Shown: one piece after another, positions 48,406 through 56,649 of the stretch
Numbering within the stretch: position 1 is the stretch's first letter
Layout: each line of letters opens with the position of its first letter
Assembly: GCF_009646335.1 (NCBI RefSeq)
Contig: NZ_WJBU01000001.1
Span: forward strand, 124,001-188,000
Origin: Caenimonas koreensis DSM 17982
Lineage (GTDB): Bacteria; Pseudomonadota; Gammaproteobacteria; Burkholderiales; Burkholderiaceae_C
Direction: 5' to 3'
DNA: 64,000 bases
The notes under the pieces: generated by a model
Database searches by the model: none
Seen by the model: the letters and a program-made list of their open reading frames with translations, nothing else
Told to the model about the DNA's origin: nothing
Made by a program: the position numbers and the translations under genes

Positions 48406-49011
48406 TTACTTGATCAGCGTCAAGACTTCCCTGAAATTCGGGTGATCCGCACCGCGCAGCCACTCGAAGGCGACCATCTCGGTCGTCACAAGCTCGGCGC
48501 CTGCACCCGCCAGCCGGTCAAAGGCTGCATCGCGATTGCGTTCGCTGCGCGAGCTGCAGGCGTCCGTCACGACCCACACTTCAAACTCTTCTTCCAGCAG
48601 GTCCAGTGATGTCTGCATCAGGCACACGTGCGCCTCGCAGCCCGCCATCACGATGGCGTTGCGTTGCAGGCCCTCGGCTGGCGTTGGTTTTTGCAAGTGC
48701 CGGGGCAGGCTGCGGGCATTGCCGCCTTGCGGGCGCGCCGGCGGCCGCAGCCATTCAACCAGGCCGTCTGCAACCGCACTGAACGACATCTTGTCGAGGG
48801 TCTTGCGGCACAGCGCTTTCATCTCGGCAGGGTTCTCACCCAGGCCCGCCGGGTTCTCCTGCGTGCCCCATACCGGCACTTCCAGCAGCCGTGCCATGCG
48901 GGCGAGACGCATCGCGTTCTGCAAGACCAGGTCGCCCTCGTGGATGGAGGGCATCAGGCGTGACTGGTAGTCAACCAGTACCAGTTGGGAGTCATCGGTG
49001 TCGAGCAGCAT
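48406..49011 (-). CDS. Isochorismatase-family cysteine hydrolase
   Basis: A 201-residue protein of the isochorismatase/nicotinamidase superfamily. The triad is visible as Asp14 (VLVDYQSRLM), Lys74 (LDKMSFSAV) and Cys130 (GCEAHVCLMQT), as in YcaC-type hydrolases. The substrate is unknown. A GTG at 49035 could add eight residues; I use the ATG at 49011. It follows prpE on the minus strand but is upstream of it in transcription by about 80 bases, so the two may share a transcript. Confidence 0.82.
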   Translation of the reverse strand: MLLDTDDSQLVLVDYQSRLMPSIHEGDLVLQNAMRLARMARLLEVPVWGTQENPAGLGENPAEMKALCRKTLDKMSFSAVADGLVEWLRPPARPQGGNARSLPRHLQKPTPAEGLQRNAIVMAGCEAHVCLMQTSLDLLEEEFEVWVVTDACSSRSERNRDAAFDRLAGAGAELVTTEMVAFEWLRGADHPNFREVLTLIK

Positions 49012-49056
49012 GCGCCCGATTATTCCAGCCTCCACTGCCGTGCGACGCAGCCAGTG

Positions 49057-49830
49057 TCAGGCGGCGGACTGCAAAGGCGCCGGAACCGTGGGACAGATCT
49101 CCACATGCAGCACACGTTCGGTGACCGGATGGTCCACCATCAGCCCATTGAGCGACATCGGATGGGAGTGCCGCTCGTGCGCGCGCTGGGCGTGCTCACG
49201 GTGGCGCTGCTCCTCGCGCTGGAACTCATCAATGCTGCGCCTGACTTCGCGATAGAGCTCTTCGACAGATTCAATGTCCGGCCCGGTCGTCTCCAGCGCA
49301 AAGGCCGGCACCAGCACCACCTCGCACCCTTGCTCTTCGTACTCGATGCGCGTCGGCCTGCCGAGCACACGCTGGACGGCAGCCAGTGCCTTGTCATGGC
49401 CCATCGCCGGCATGACGACGGTGAACTCGGTAGGACCGGTTCGCGCCGCAAAGCCGTGGCCTCCGGCGAGCCGCAGGAGCTTTTCGACGATCACGCCGGT
49501 CAGGCCCTGCACCATGCGCTTGCCGTAGATCCTGCGCACTTCAACCAGGTCCGTGAAGTCGAACACGGCCACGCTCATCTCGCGGTGGTGGGCTTCGCAG
49601 TCGGCCAGCAACTTGTCGCCGTAAGCGATCAGCCCGTTCTTGTTATAGAGCGAAGTGGCCGTATCCATGCAACTGCGCTCTTCATTACCCTTGAGCAGGC
49701 CCAGGCTCACGCCGACATGGCAGGCCAAGTCACGCACGGCATGTGACGCCGCTGCCGCTGCCAGATGCGCCAGGCTGGTCGAGCCGCCGCCATGCGGCTG
49801 GATTCGTGTGGGCTGGAAATCTGTGGTCAT
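49057..49830 (-). CDS. Degenerate GGDEF-domain protein
   Basis: A 257-residue protein. Residues 56-200 resemble a diguanylate-cyclase fold: DTATSLYNKNGLIAYGDKLL matches the D-x-LT-NR region, and RTGPTEFTVVMP stands where RxGGDEFxxLLP is expected. The signature is therefore GPTEF (132-136), lacking the second Gly and the metal-binding Asp, so catalysis is unlikely. The C-terminus is His/Arg/Glu-rich. It may be a c-di-GMP or nucleotide sensor, or only a structural relic. It is divergent from the two-component pair at 50044. Confidence 0.6.
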   Translation of the reverse strand: MTTDFQPTRIQPHGGGSTSLAHLAAAAASHAVRDLACHVGVSLGLLKGNEERSCMDTATSLYNKNGLIAYGDKLLADCEAHHREMSVAVFDFTDLVEVRRIYGKRMVQGLTGVIVEKLLRLAGGHGFAARTGPTEFTVVMPAMGHDKALAAVQRVLGRPTRIEYEEQGCEVVLVPAFALETTGPDIESVEELYREVRRSIDEFQREEQRHREHAQRAHERHSHPMSLNGLMVDHPVTERVLHVEICPTVPAPLQSAA

Positions 49831-49974
49831 GGTGTGTCCCCTTCTGCTGGAGCCGATGGTTTGCCGGTATCACGAATCAGACCACCGCCGCGCTGGCGCC
49901 CGGTAGGGATAACGCCGGGGCCGCCTAGGGAATCGGCTTAGCCGCACCACCAGACGCCGTTTGCGCTGCATTGC

Positions 49975-50008
49975 GTTGTGCGGCAACCCCTGTGGAGCGC
50001 CGCACGAC
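49975..50008. promoter_or_regulatory. Inverted repeat upstream of the receiver-kinase gene
   Basis: GTTGTGCGGC at 49975-49984 and GCCGCACGAC at 49999-50008 are complementary at nine of ten positions with a 14-base spacer. It lies about 35 bases before the GTG start at 50044, in the 213-base divergent gap (49831-50043), so it could be an operator or a 5' leader hairpin. Nothing else in this gap is recognisable. Confidence 0.45.
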
Positions 50009-50043
50009 GTTAAACTGCCCGGCAAACATCACGAGGGATTGCA

Positions 50044-51132
50044 GTGAGTCAGCCCAGCGAACCCGCCACGATCAGACTGCTTTGCGTTGAGGACAACGCA
50101 GACGACGTCGAGCTGATGGCGATCGCACTCGAGCGCGCTGATCCGCTGCGGCACTACGAGCTGACCCGCGTTGACGACGCTGCCGGATTCGCGCACGCGC
50201 TCGAAGGCCAGTTCGATGTGATCCTGTGCGACTTCAACATGCCGCGCTTTTCGCCCTATGCGGCGCTGCAGATTCTGATGTCGCGGCAATCGGGCATTCC
50301 GCTCATTGTTGTGACACGTGCCATCGGCGAAGAGGCAGCCGTGCATGTGCTTCGCTGCGGTGCCAAGGACTACCTCACCAAAGACAAGCTCGGCACGCTG
50401 CCGCAGATCATCGAGCGCGTCATGAACGAGCGCCAGCGAGCACGCGACCAGGAGCGCATGGGGCTCGAACTCGAAGCCGCCTACCGCCGCCTGAAGACGC
50501 TGTCGGCGCGGCTTGTCGTTGCGCAAGAGCGCGAGCGAGACCTGATCTCGCGCGAACTGCACGACCAGCTGGGCCAGACACTCACCGGCATGGTGATTCA
50601 CCTTCATGCTGCGCAGCGCACGGACAACGCCGAGGTCGCGCGCAAACACACCGACACCGCAATGGAGATGGCACAGGGCGCCGTCGAGCAAGTCAAGACG
50701 CTGTCGTTCTCCTTGCGTCCGCCCCAGCTCGACCTGCTGGGCCTGGTGGCTGCCACGCAGTGGGCCGTGCAACGAATTGCAGAGCCGGCGCAGCTCGCGT
50801 TCAAGGTGAGCTGGCGAGGCGATGAGCCTGAAAAACCGGGCGTCGCGGCAGCCGTGGTGCTGCGGCTGGTCCAGGAGGCGCTGACGAACATCGTGCGCCA
50901 CGCGAAGGCAAGCCATGTGACGGTGCGCATCCGCTTTCTTGATAACGAGCGAATCGGGCTGCTGGTGGTGGACGACGGCGTCGGATTCGACAAGCTCGCG
51001 ATGCTCGGGGGCGAAACCAGTGAGCGCAATATGGGGCTTCGTGGAATGATCGAGCGCACGGAACTCGCCGGCGGCCGCCTGCAGATCCGCACCCGGCCCG
51101 GCAAAGGTGTCCGGGTGCGAGCGGTGCTTTAG
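50044..51132 (+). CDS. Receiver-histidine kinase hybrid (HisKA_3 type)
   Basis: A 362-residue cytoplasmic protein with an N-terminal receiver domain (phospho-acceptor Asp63 in LCDFNMP), then a HisKA_3 dimerisation helix with the phospho-His at 173 (SRELHDQLGQTL), and a HATPase domain (QEALTNIVRHA, VDDGVGFD, NMGLRGM). This NarX/UhpB-type kinase should phosphorylate the LuxR-type regulator encoded 17 bases downstream. With no membrane segment, its input must come through the receiver. The start is GTG with GAGGGA upstream. Confidence 0.9.
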   Translation: MSQPSEPATIRLLCVEDNADDVELMAIALERADPLRHYELTRVDDAAGFAHALEGQFDVILCDFNMPRFSPYAALQILMSRQSGIPLIVVTRAIGEEAAVHVLRCGAKDYLTKDKLGTLPQIIERVMNERQRARDQERMGLELEAAYRRLKTLSARLVVAQERERDLISRELHDQLGQTLTGMVIHLHAAQRTDNAEVARKHTDTAMEMAQGAVEQVKTLSFSLRPPQLDLLGLVAATQWAVQRIAEPAQLAFKVSWRGDEPEKPGVAAAVVLRLVQEALTNIVRHAKASHVTVRIRFLDNERIGLLVVDDGVGFDKLAMLGGETSERNMGLRGMIERTELAGGRLQIRTRPGKGVRVRAVL

Positions 51133-51149
51133 AACAAATCGGGGTCACC

Positions 51150-51797
51150 ATGAAGAACACAGCACCAGTCAAGCCAGTCAGGGTGGTCCTTGCGGATGAT
51201 CACGACCTGGTCCGCTCGGGCATCAAGGCACTGCTTTCGATGGTGGAGAACGTCGAGGTCATAGCCGAGGCACGCAATGGCGCGGAGCTCGTCCAGCTCG
51301 CGGGCGACCTCCTGCCCGATATCGTGATGACGGACATCTCGATGCCTGTGATGGACGGCATCACCGCCATTGCCGAGATTCACTCGACGCATCCGCAAGT
51401 GCGGCTTCTGGTGCTGTCGATGTACGACACCGTGGACTTCGTCAAGCGAGCCGTCGCCAACGGCGCCTGCGGCTACCTCATGAAGGACGCGCCTCCCTTC
51501 GAGCTCGAGCAGGCGATTCGCAGCGTGATGGCCACAGGCAGTTATTTCAGCCCGTCGATTGCCCAGCGCCTGCTCCAGCCATCGGAGCCCACCATCAACG
51601 ATGAGCTCACCGACCGCCAGATCGAGATCCTGAAGCTGATCGCGCAGGGCCGCGCCTCCAAGGAAATTGCGTATGAGCTGGGCTTGTCGCCCAAGACTGT
51701 GGACGTGCACCGCACCCGCATCATGGAGCGCCTGCACCTCAGTGACATCGCCAGCCTGACGCTGTATGCCGTGCGCAAAGGCCTCATCAAGCCCTGA
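51150..51797 (+). CDS. NarL/FixJ-family response regulator
   Basis: A 215-residue protein: receiver domain with Asp62 (VMTDISMPVMDG) and conserved Lys in LMKDAPP, then a LuxR-type helix-turn-helix at about 152-205 (LTDRQIEILKLIAQGRASKE, SPKTVDVHRTRIMERL). It is the cognate partner of the kinase just upstream. Targets are unknown. Confidence 0.93.
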   Translation: MKNTAPVKPVRVVLADDHDLVRSGIKALLSMVENVEVIAEARNGAELVQLAGDLLPDIVMTDISMPVMDGITAIAEIHSTHPQVRLLVLSMYDTVDFVKRAVANGACGYLMKDAPPFELEQAIRSVMATGSYFSPSIAQRLLQPSEPTINDELTDRQIEILKLIAQGRASKEIAYELGLSPKTVDVHRTRIMERLHLSDIASLTLYAVRKGLIKP

Positions 51798-51801
51798 GGG
51801 C

Positions 51802-52944
51802 TCAGGGCGGCAGCACGCGTAGAAGGCGGCCGCGCTCGACGTCGGTCAACAGGTACAGCAGCCCGTCCGGGCCTTGCCGCACGTCGCGAACGCGCTCCAG
51901 GCCTTGAAGCAGCTTGTGCTCGCGCACGACCTTTCGGCCGTCCAGCTCCAGCCGGGCCAGGTAGCCGAACTTGAGGGAGCCGATGAAAAGATTCCCCTTC
52001 ATGGCCGCCCCGTACCGCCCACTCGTCAGGAACGCCATGCCTGACGGCGCGATGGACGGCACCCAGTAGTGCAGCGGCTGCTCCATACCGGCCATGGCCG
52101 TGATGCCCTTGCCGATCGGGCCGCCACCGTAGTTCTCGCCGAAGGTGATCACGGGCCAGCCGTAGTTGCGGCCCGCTTGCGGCACGTTGATCTCGTCGCC
52201 GCCTTGCGGGCCGTGCTCATGCATCCAGAAGGTGCCGTCGGGCGCGAGCGTCGCGCCTTGCGAATTGCGATGGCCGTAACTCCATATCTCCGGCAACGCG
52301 CCCGCCGTGCCTATGAGGGGGTTGCCGGGTGCAGGGGCACCGTCCTTGGTGATGCGCACGACTTTGCCGTGATGCGTGTCGAGCGTCTGCGCGTCTTCCA
52401 TGCGAGAGAAGCGGTCGCCCAGCGTGAGAAAGAGGTTGCCGTCGGCCGCTTCGACAATGCGGCAGCCGAAATGCAGCCGGCTCTCGAATTTGGGCTTCTG
52501 GCTGAACAAGACCTTCACGTCTTCCAGCCGCGTCGAGTCTGCCGAGAGCCGGGCCCGGGCCATGGCTGTGCTGTTGGTCGCGCCGGGACCCGGTTCAGAA
52601 AAGCAGAAATAGATCGTGCGATTGGACTCGAAGGCTGAATCGGCAATGACGTCGAGCAAACCGCCCTGCCCGGCCGCGGCCACGGACGGCAGGCCCGCCA
52701 GCGGCGCCCCCAGCTTGCCGTCGGCCTCCACCACCCGCATGCGGCCCGGCCGCTCGGTCACCAGGAATCGTCCCTGCGGCAGGAACGCCACGGCCCACGG
52801 GCGCACCAGGCCAGTCGCCACGTCCACGGTCTTCAAGTCTTGCGCCCACGAGGCCGAACCTGTGAGAGCAGACAAGGCACAGACCACCGACGCGACGGCG
52901 GCGTGGAGGCTACGGCGAATGAGGTGAAAAGAATCCATTTGCAT
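51802..52944 (-). CDS. PQQ-dependent aldose sugar dehydrogenase (YliI/Asd-like)
   Basis: A 380-residue secreted protein with a signal peptide ending near SASWAQD. The body is a six-bladed propeller of the soluble glucose dehydrogenase family (PF07995): GLVRPWAVAFLPQGRFLVTE, GGLLDVIADSAF, HFGCRI, WSYGHRNSQGATL, HEHGPQGGDEIN. It would oxidise aldoses in the periplasm with PQQ. No PQQ synthesis genes are in the window. Start could be GTG 52950, ATG 52944 or ATG 52938. It is convergent with the response regulator by four bases. Confidence 0.88.
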   Translation of the reverse strand: MQMDSFHLIRRSLHAAVASVVCALSALTGSASWAQDLKTVDVATGLVRPWAVAFLPQGRFLVTERPGRMRVVEADGKLGAPLAGLPSVAAAGQGGLLDVIADSAFESNRTIYFCFSEPGPGATNSTAMARARLSADSTRLEDVKVLFSQKPKFESRLHFGCRIVEAADGNLFLTLGDRFSRMEDAQTLDTHHGKVVRITKDGAPAPGNPLIGTAGALPEIWSYGHRNSQGATLAPDGTFWMHEHGPQGGDEINVPQAGRNYGWPVITFGENYGGGPIGKGITAMAGMEQPLHYWVPSIAPSGMAFLTSGRYGAAMKGNLFIGSLKFGYLARLELDGRKVVREHKLLQGLERVRDVRQGPDGLLYLLTDVERGRLLRVLPP

Positions 52945-53030
52945 GCCCACATTCTGTCCGCAACGCAGTCATTTCAGGCAAACCCCTGCTCTTCCCAATA
53001 TGAATCAATCACTTACAAACGAATCCTCAC

Positions 53031-53059
53031 TTGACTTCTCATTCACAAGACGGTTACCC
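53031..53059 (+). promoter_or_regulatory. Possible sigma-70 promoter before the NlpC/P60 gene
   Basis: TTGACT at 53031-53036 is a good minus-35; 17 bases on is TTACCC, a poor minus-10. If used, transcription would begin within a few bases of the ATG at 53069, giving a leaderless or near-leaderless messenger, consistent with the missing ribosome binding site. Confidence 0.3.
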
Positions 53060-53068
53060 TCGCGCCCA

Positions 53069-53668
53069 ATGCGTCAACCTTTGTCATCTTTCTTCGCCTC
53101 TTTGCTGGTGGCGCTCGCCTGCACCGGTGCGCAGGCAGCCCCGGCGTCCGCAGAAGACGACCTCAGCCGCCTGATCGCCGACAAAGGCTTGATGACCCGG
53201 CTGGAGCAGGTGAGCAACACCGTCAGCGATCGCGCGTCCGAACTCGTCATCACGGCGATGGGCTTCCTGGGCGTTCCCTACCGCCGTGGCGGCAGCAATG
53301 ACGCAGGCTTCGATTGCAGCGGCTTCGTGCGCTCCATGTATGAGCGCACGGTCGGCCTGGTCCTTCCGCGGCAGGCCAAGGAACAGGCCGCAGCCACACA
53401 GTCCATCGACAAGCAGGACCTGCAGCCGGGCGATCTGGTGTTCTTCAACACCATGCGGCGCGCCTTCAGCCATGTGGGCATTTACGTTGGTGAAGGCAAA
53501 TTCATTCACTCCCCCAAGCCCGGCGCCCAGGTGCGTGTCGAGGACATGGGCCAGAGCTACTGGAAGCAGCGCTTTGACGGTGCCCGCCGCGTGATGGTGA
53601 ACATGCCCGCCTCGATCCAGGCAACCCAATCCGCCCACTCAAATCCCGGACAACCTGCGCAACCCTGA
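53069..53668 (+). CDS. NlpC/P60-family (C40) cell-wall peptidase
   Basis: A 199-residue secreted protein with a signal peptide ending near GAQAAPA. The NlpC/P60 domain has Cys83 (FDCSGFVRSM), His135 (FSHVGIYVG) and a third polar residue at His147, the cysteine peptidase triad that cuts peptidoglycan stem peptides. The C-terminal tail is Pro/Gln-rich. The start is uncertain: upstream in-frame ATGs at 52943 and 53000 exist, but MRQPLSSFFASLL gives a normal signal peptide. It is divergent from the sugar dehydrogenase. Confidence 0.88.
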   Translation: MRQPLSSFFASLLVALACTGAQAAPASAEDDLSRLIADKGLMTRLEQVSNTVSDRASELVITAMGFLGVPYRRGGSNDAGFDCSGFVRSMYERTVGLVLPRQAKEQAAATQSIDKQDLQPGDLVFFNTMRRAFSHVGIYVGEGKFIHSPKPGAQVRVEDMGQSYWKQRFDGARRVMVNMPASIQATQSAHSNPGQPAQP

Positions 53669-53692
53669 GTGCGCATCGCGGCCGGTCCAGCC

Positions 53693-54118
53693 ATGAAACA
53701 ACAGCGCGGTTTCACCTTGACCGAGCTGATTCTCGCGGCGTCAGGCTGCAGGTCGCAGGTGACTGACGTCTGGGCGTCGGGCCGGAGCATTCCGGGGGCC
53801 GGCAACTTTGGCTGCGAATCGTCGTCTGCCACGAGCAAATATGTAGGCGGCATCCGGACCACGCAGCATGGCGAAGTCCAGCTGACGGTACAGAACATGG
53901 ACGCTGCGACGAACGGGCTGCACCTCTACCTCAAGCCTTTTGATGCGAGCGGCAATGCAGCCATCGAACAGGGCAAGCCAGGCACGGTGGCAAACCGGCA
54001 GATCGCCCGCTGGGACTGCGGCGTCGCGATCGCGGACACGGCGTCGCGCGCGTTGATCAACGACCTGCCGGCCACCTGCCGCACGATGCTCGACATCACA
54101 GGCACGTTCGCGCCCTGA
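53693..54118 (+). pseudogene. Type IV pilin (PilA-like) with the hydrophobic helix deleted
   Basis: A 141-residue frame. It begins like a type IV pilin: MKQQRGFTLTEL with the G|F prepilin peptidase site and Glu5. The next residues are ILAASGCRSQVTD, which in PilA proteins come after about 30 more residues (the MIVVAIIGILAA-type helix and the start of alpha-1). The rest (WASGRSIPGAGNFGCE, SKYVGGI, VQLTVQNM, LPATCRTMLD) looks like a normal pilin head with its disulfide cysteines. The frame is kept, but the pilin could not sit in the membrane or pack into a fibre. I treat it as a decayed pilin gene, while noting that it may still be expressed as a short soluble protein. It starts 24 bases after the peptidase gene. 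Confidence 0.65.
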
Positions 54119-54141
54119 ACGCCGGCAGGGCGCTGGCGGGG

Positions 54142-56001
54142 CTACTTGCGCGCAGGCGGCACGTCCGTACACGTGCCATGTGCGATCTCAGCCGCCATGC
54201 CGATGCTCTCGCCGAGCGTCGGATGTGGATGAATCGTCTTGCCGATGTCGATTTCGTCGGCACCCATCTCGATGGCGAGCGCCACCTCGCCAATCATGTC
54301 GCCCGCATGCGTGCCGACGATTCCGCCGCCCAGGATGCGATGCGTCTTCGCGTCGAACAGCAGTTTGGTAAAGCCCTCGTCACGCGTGTTCGCGATCGCC
54401 CGGCCTGACGCCGTCCAGGGGAAGTGCCCCTTCTTGATCGCGATGCCTTCAGCTTTTGCCTGGTCTTCCGTCAGGCCGACCCACGCCACCTCGGGGTCGG
54501 TATAGGCGACGCTTGGAATCACGCGCGCGTTGAAGGCCGCACTTTTCAGCTCTGCATCGCCCGTCATGTCGCCGCAGGCCACTTCAGCGGCGACGTGCGC
54601 CTCGTGCACGGCCTTGTGCGCGAGCATGGGCTGGCCCACGATGTCACCAATCGCGAAGATGTGCGGCACGTTGGTGCGCATCTGGATGTCCACCGGGATG
54701 AAGCCGCGATCGCTCACGGCAACGCCCGCCTTTTCCGCACCGATCTTCTTGCCGTTGGGGCTGCGGCCCACGGCCTGCAACACCAGGTCATAGAGCTGCG
54801 GCTCTTTGGGCGCCTGCTCGCCCTCGAAGCTCACGAGAATGCCGTCCTTCGTGGCCTGCGCGCCGACGGTCTTTGTCTTGAGCATGATGTTGTCAAAGCG
54901 CGGGGTGTTCATCTTCTGCCAGACACGCACCAGGTCGCGGTCGGCGCCCTGCATCAGGCCATCAAGCATCTCGACCACATCGAGCCGCGCACCGAGCGTG
55001 GAATAGACCGTGCCCATCTCCAGGCCGATGATGCCGCCACCGAGAATGAGCATGCGCTTGGGGTTGCCGCCCAGTTCAAGCGCGCCGGTCGAATCGACCA
55101 CGCGCGGGTCAGCCGGCATGAACGGCAGGTGCACCGCTTGCGAGCCCGCCGCGATGATGCAGTACTTGAATTTGATCGTCTGCTTCTTGCCCGTCTTTTC
55201 CTGCGCGGTGCCGCTCGTCTCTTCGACTTCGAGGTGGTTCGCGTCCATGAACGAACCGAGGCCCCGCACCACGGTCACCTTGCGCATCTTGGCCATCGCG
55301 GCCAGGCCGCCGGTGAGCTTGCCCACCACTTTTGACTTGTGCGCGCGCAGCTTGTCGAGATCGACAGCGGGCTTGCCATATGAGATGCCAAGCGACTCGA
55401 AGTGGCTCACCTCGTCCATCACTGCGGCCACGTGCAGCAGCGCCTTCGAAGGAATGCAGCCGACGTTCAGGCACACGCCACCCAGCGTCGCATAACGCTC
55501 GACGATCACCGTCTTCATGCCAAGGTCCGCCGCGCGGAACGCAGCGGAGTAACCCCCGGGGCCCGCACCAAGGACGAGCATGTCGCACTCGATGTCGGCG
55601 CCACCGGCGTATGTCGATGCGACGGGAGCCATCGCCGTCTTGCTCGCTGCCCCACCGGCAGAGGCTTGCGGGGCCCCCGAGGAGCTTGCTCCTTGGGGTA
55701 CAGGTGGGGGCGGGGGCACAGCAGCGCCAGGGGCTGCCGGCGCAGCAGCAGCAACCACCGCCTCGGCGCTCTCCACCACGAGCACGACGCTCCCCTCCTT
55801 GACCTTGTCCCCGACCTTCACCTTCATCTCTTTCACCACGCCTGCGTGCGACGACGGAATCTCCATCGATGCCTTGTCGCTCTCGACGGTGATGAGGGAC
55901 TGCTCGGCCTTGATTGCGTCGCCGGGCTTGACCAGCACTTCAATCACAGACACTTCCGCGAAATCGCCGATATCCGGCACTTTGACTTCGACCAGGCTCA
56001 T
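54142..56001 (-). CDS. lpdA: Dihydrolipoyl dehydrogenase (E3) of the pyruvate dehydrogenase complex, with lipoyl domain
   Basis: A 619-residue protein: an N-terminal lipoyl domain (Lys43 in [10 protein letters not shown]), an Ala/Pro linker (about 80-130), then the E3 flavoprotein with [17 protein letters not shown] and redox Cys177/Cys182 ([13 protein letters not shown]), and a C-terminal HPHPTLGES for the active-site His. E3 proteins with their own lipoyl domain are known in betaproteobacteria and Neisseria. It is the last gene of the aceE-aceF-BPH-lpdA operon, 29 bases after the proteasome-like gene. Confidence 0.96.
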   Translation of the reverse strand: MSLVEVKVPDIGDFAEVSVIEVLVKPGDAIKAEQSLITVESDKASMEIPSSHAGVVKEMKVKVGDKVKEGSVVLVVESAEAVVAAAAPAAPGAAVPPPPPVPQGASSSGAPQASAGGAASKTAMAPVASTYAGGADIECDMLVLGAGPGGYSAAFRAADLGMKTVIVERYATLGGVCLNVGCIPSKALLHVAAVMDEVSHFESLGISYGKPAVDLDKLRAHKSKVVGKLTGGLAAMAKMRKVTVVRGLGSFMDANHLEVEETSGTAQEKTGKKQTIKFKYCIIAAGSQAVHLPFMPADPRVVDSTGALELGGNPKRMLILGGGIIGLEMGTVYSTLGARLDVVEMLDGLMQGADRDLVRVWQKMNTPRFDNIMLKTKTVGAQATKDGILVSFEGEQAPKEPQLYDLVLQAVGRSPNGKKIGAEKAGVAVSDRGFIPVDIQMRTNVPHIFAIGDIVGQPMLAHKAVHEAHVAAEVACGDMTGDAELKSAAFNARVIPSVAYTDPEVAWVGLTEDQAKAEGIAIKKGHFPWTASGRAIANTRDEGFTKLLFDAKTHRILGGGIVGTHAGDMIGEVALAIEMGADEIDIGKTIHPHPTLGESIGMAAEIAHGTCTDVPPARK

Positions 56002-56030
56002 GAGTTGTCCCTCTTTTTCATCTCACTCTT

Positions 56031-56621
56031 TCACTTTGTTTCTTTGATCTTGAGCGTGAACACATCCGCAGGCGCTGCCGAGTTGCGATCAAACTCGCAA
56101 CCGGCCGCAATGCCGGCTTCGGCCAGCTCCTTTGCCGTCTTGGCCTTGTCGTACAGCGCGTGCATGGCGCCGAGCGCGAAACTGCGGCCCGAGCCAATGC
56201 CCCAGAACTGCTTGAACTCGAACACTTCGCGATAGCTGTACAGGCCATAGATGCCGGTGGCATTTGCAATCACCACGCTGAACTGGCTCGACTCGTACGG
56301 GTCGCTGTCTTCTTCCTTGGTCTGCAGGAAGAAGTTTTCCTTCAGGAAGGGATGGAGCTTGGTGAAGGTGTCGAAGACTTCATCCTTGCTCCCGAGCTTG
56401 AGCAACTCGCGCGGCATCGAGCCGATTGCCTTGCGCAACACGGGGAAGTGAGCGACGGTGCCGGCCATGCCGATATAACTCGGCCCGGCGTCTGTTTCCG
56501 CCACGAAAATCTTCGTGTTGCTCTCGAAGCGGTTGCCCAGCCGCGTGTCGCCGAACGTCACAAGCGTGTCGGCTGCAATGGCAACCTGGCCGCCTTTTCT
56601 CACCACAACTACTGTTGTCAT
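56031..56621 (-). CDS. Proteasome-like Ntn hydrolase, betaproteobacterial proteasome homologue (BPH) type
   Basis: A 196-residue protein that starts MTTVVVVRKGGQVAIAAD. Removal of Met exposes Thr1, the nucleophile of proteasome beta subunits and HslV; Asp17 and a Lys at about 36 (SNTKIF) match the Asp17 and Lys33 of HslV. A later IGSGRSFALGAMHA fits the conserved GSG-x-x-A segment. It differs from HslV in length (about 196 versus 175), a longer middle (KENFFLQTKEEDSDPYESSQ) and no hslU beside it. It matches what I recall of the BPH family, double-ring particles with unknown partner and function. A strong GAGAGG precedes the ATG. It lies 28 bases after aceF and 29 before lpdA, so it is part of the pyruvate dehydrogenase transcript. 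A longer start at 56723 would overlap aceF and is rejected. Confidence 0.8.
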   Translation of the reverse strand: MTTVVVVRKGGQVAIAADTLVTFGDTRLGNRFESNTKIFVAETDAGPSYIGMAGTVAHFPVLRKAIGSMPRELLKLGSKDEVFDTFTKLHPFLKENFFLQTKEEDSDPYESSQFSVVIANATGIYGLYSYREVFEFKQFWGIGSGRSFALGAMHALYDKAKTAKELAEAGIAAGCEFDRNSAAPADVFTLKIKETK

Positions 56622-56649
56622 CGTTGCCTCTCGAGCATCGCTCCGCTCA

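Noticed and set aside
56031-56621. Plain annotation of the Ntn hydrolase as HslV
   Set aside because: It is longer than HslV with a different middle segment, and no hslU adjoins it. BPH type fits better, although only a tree would settle it.
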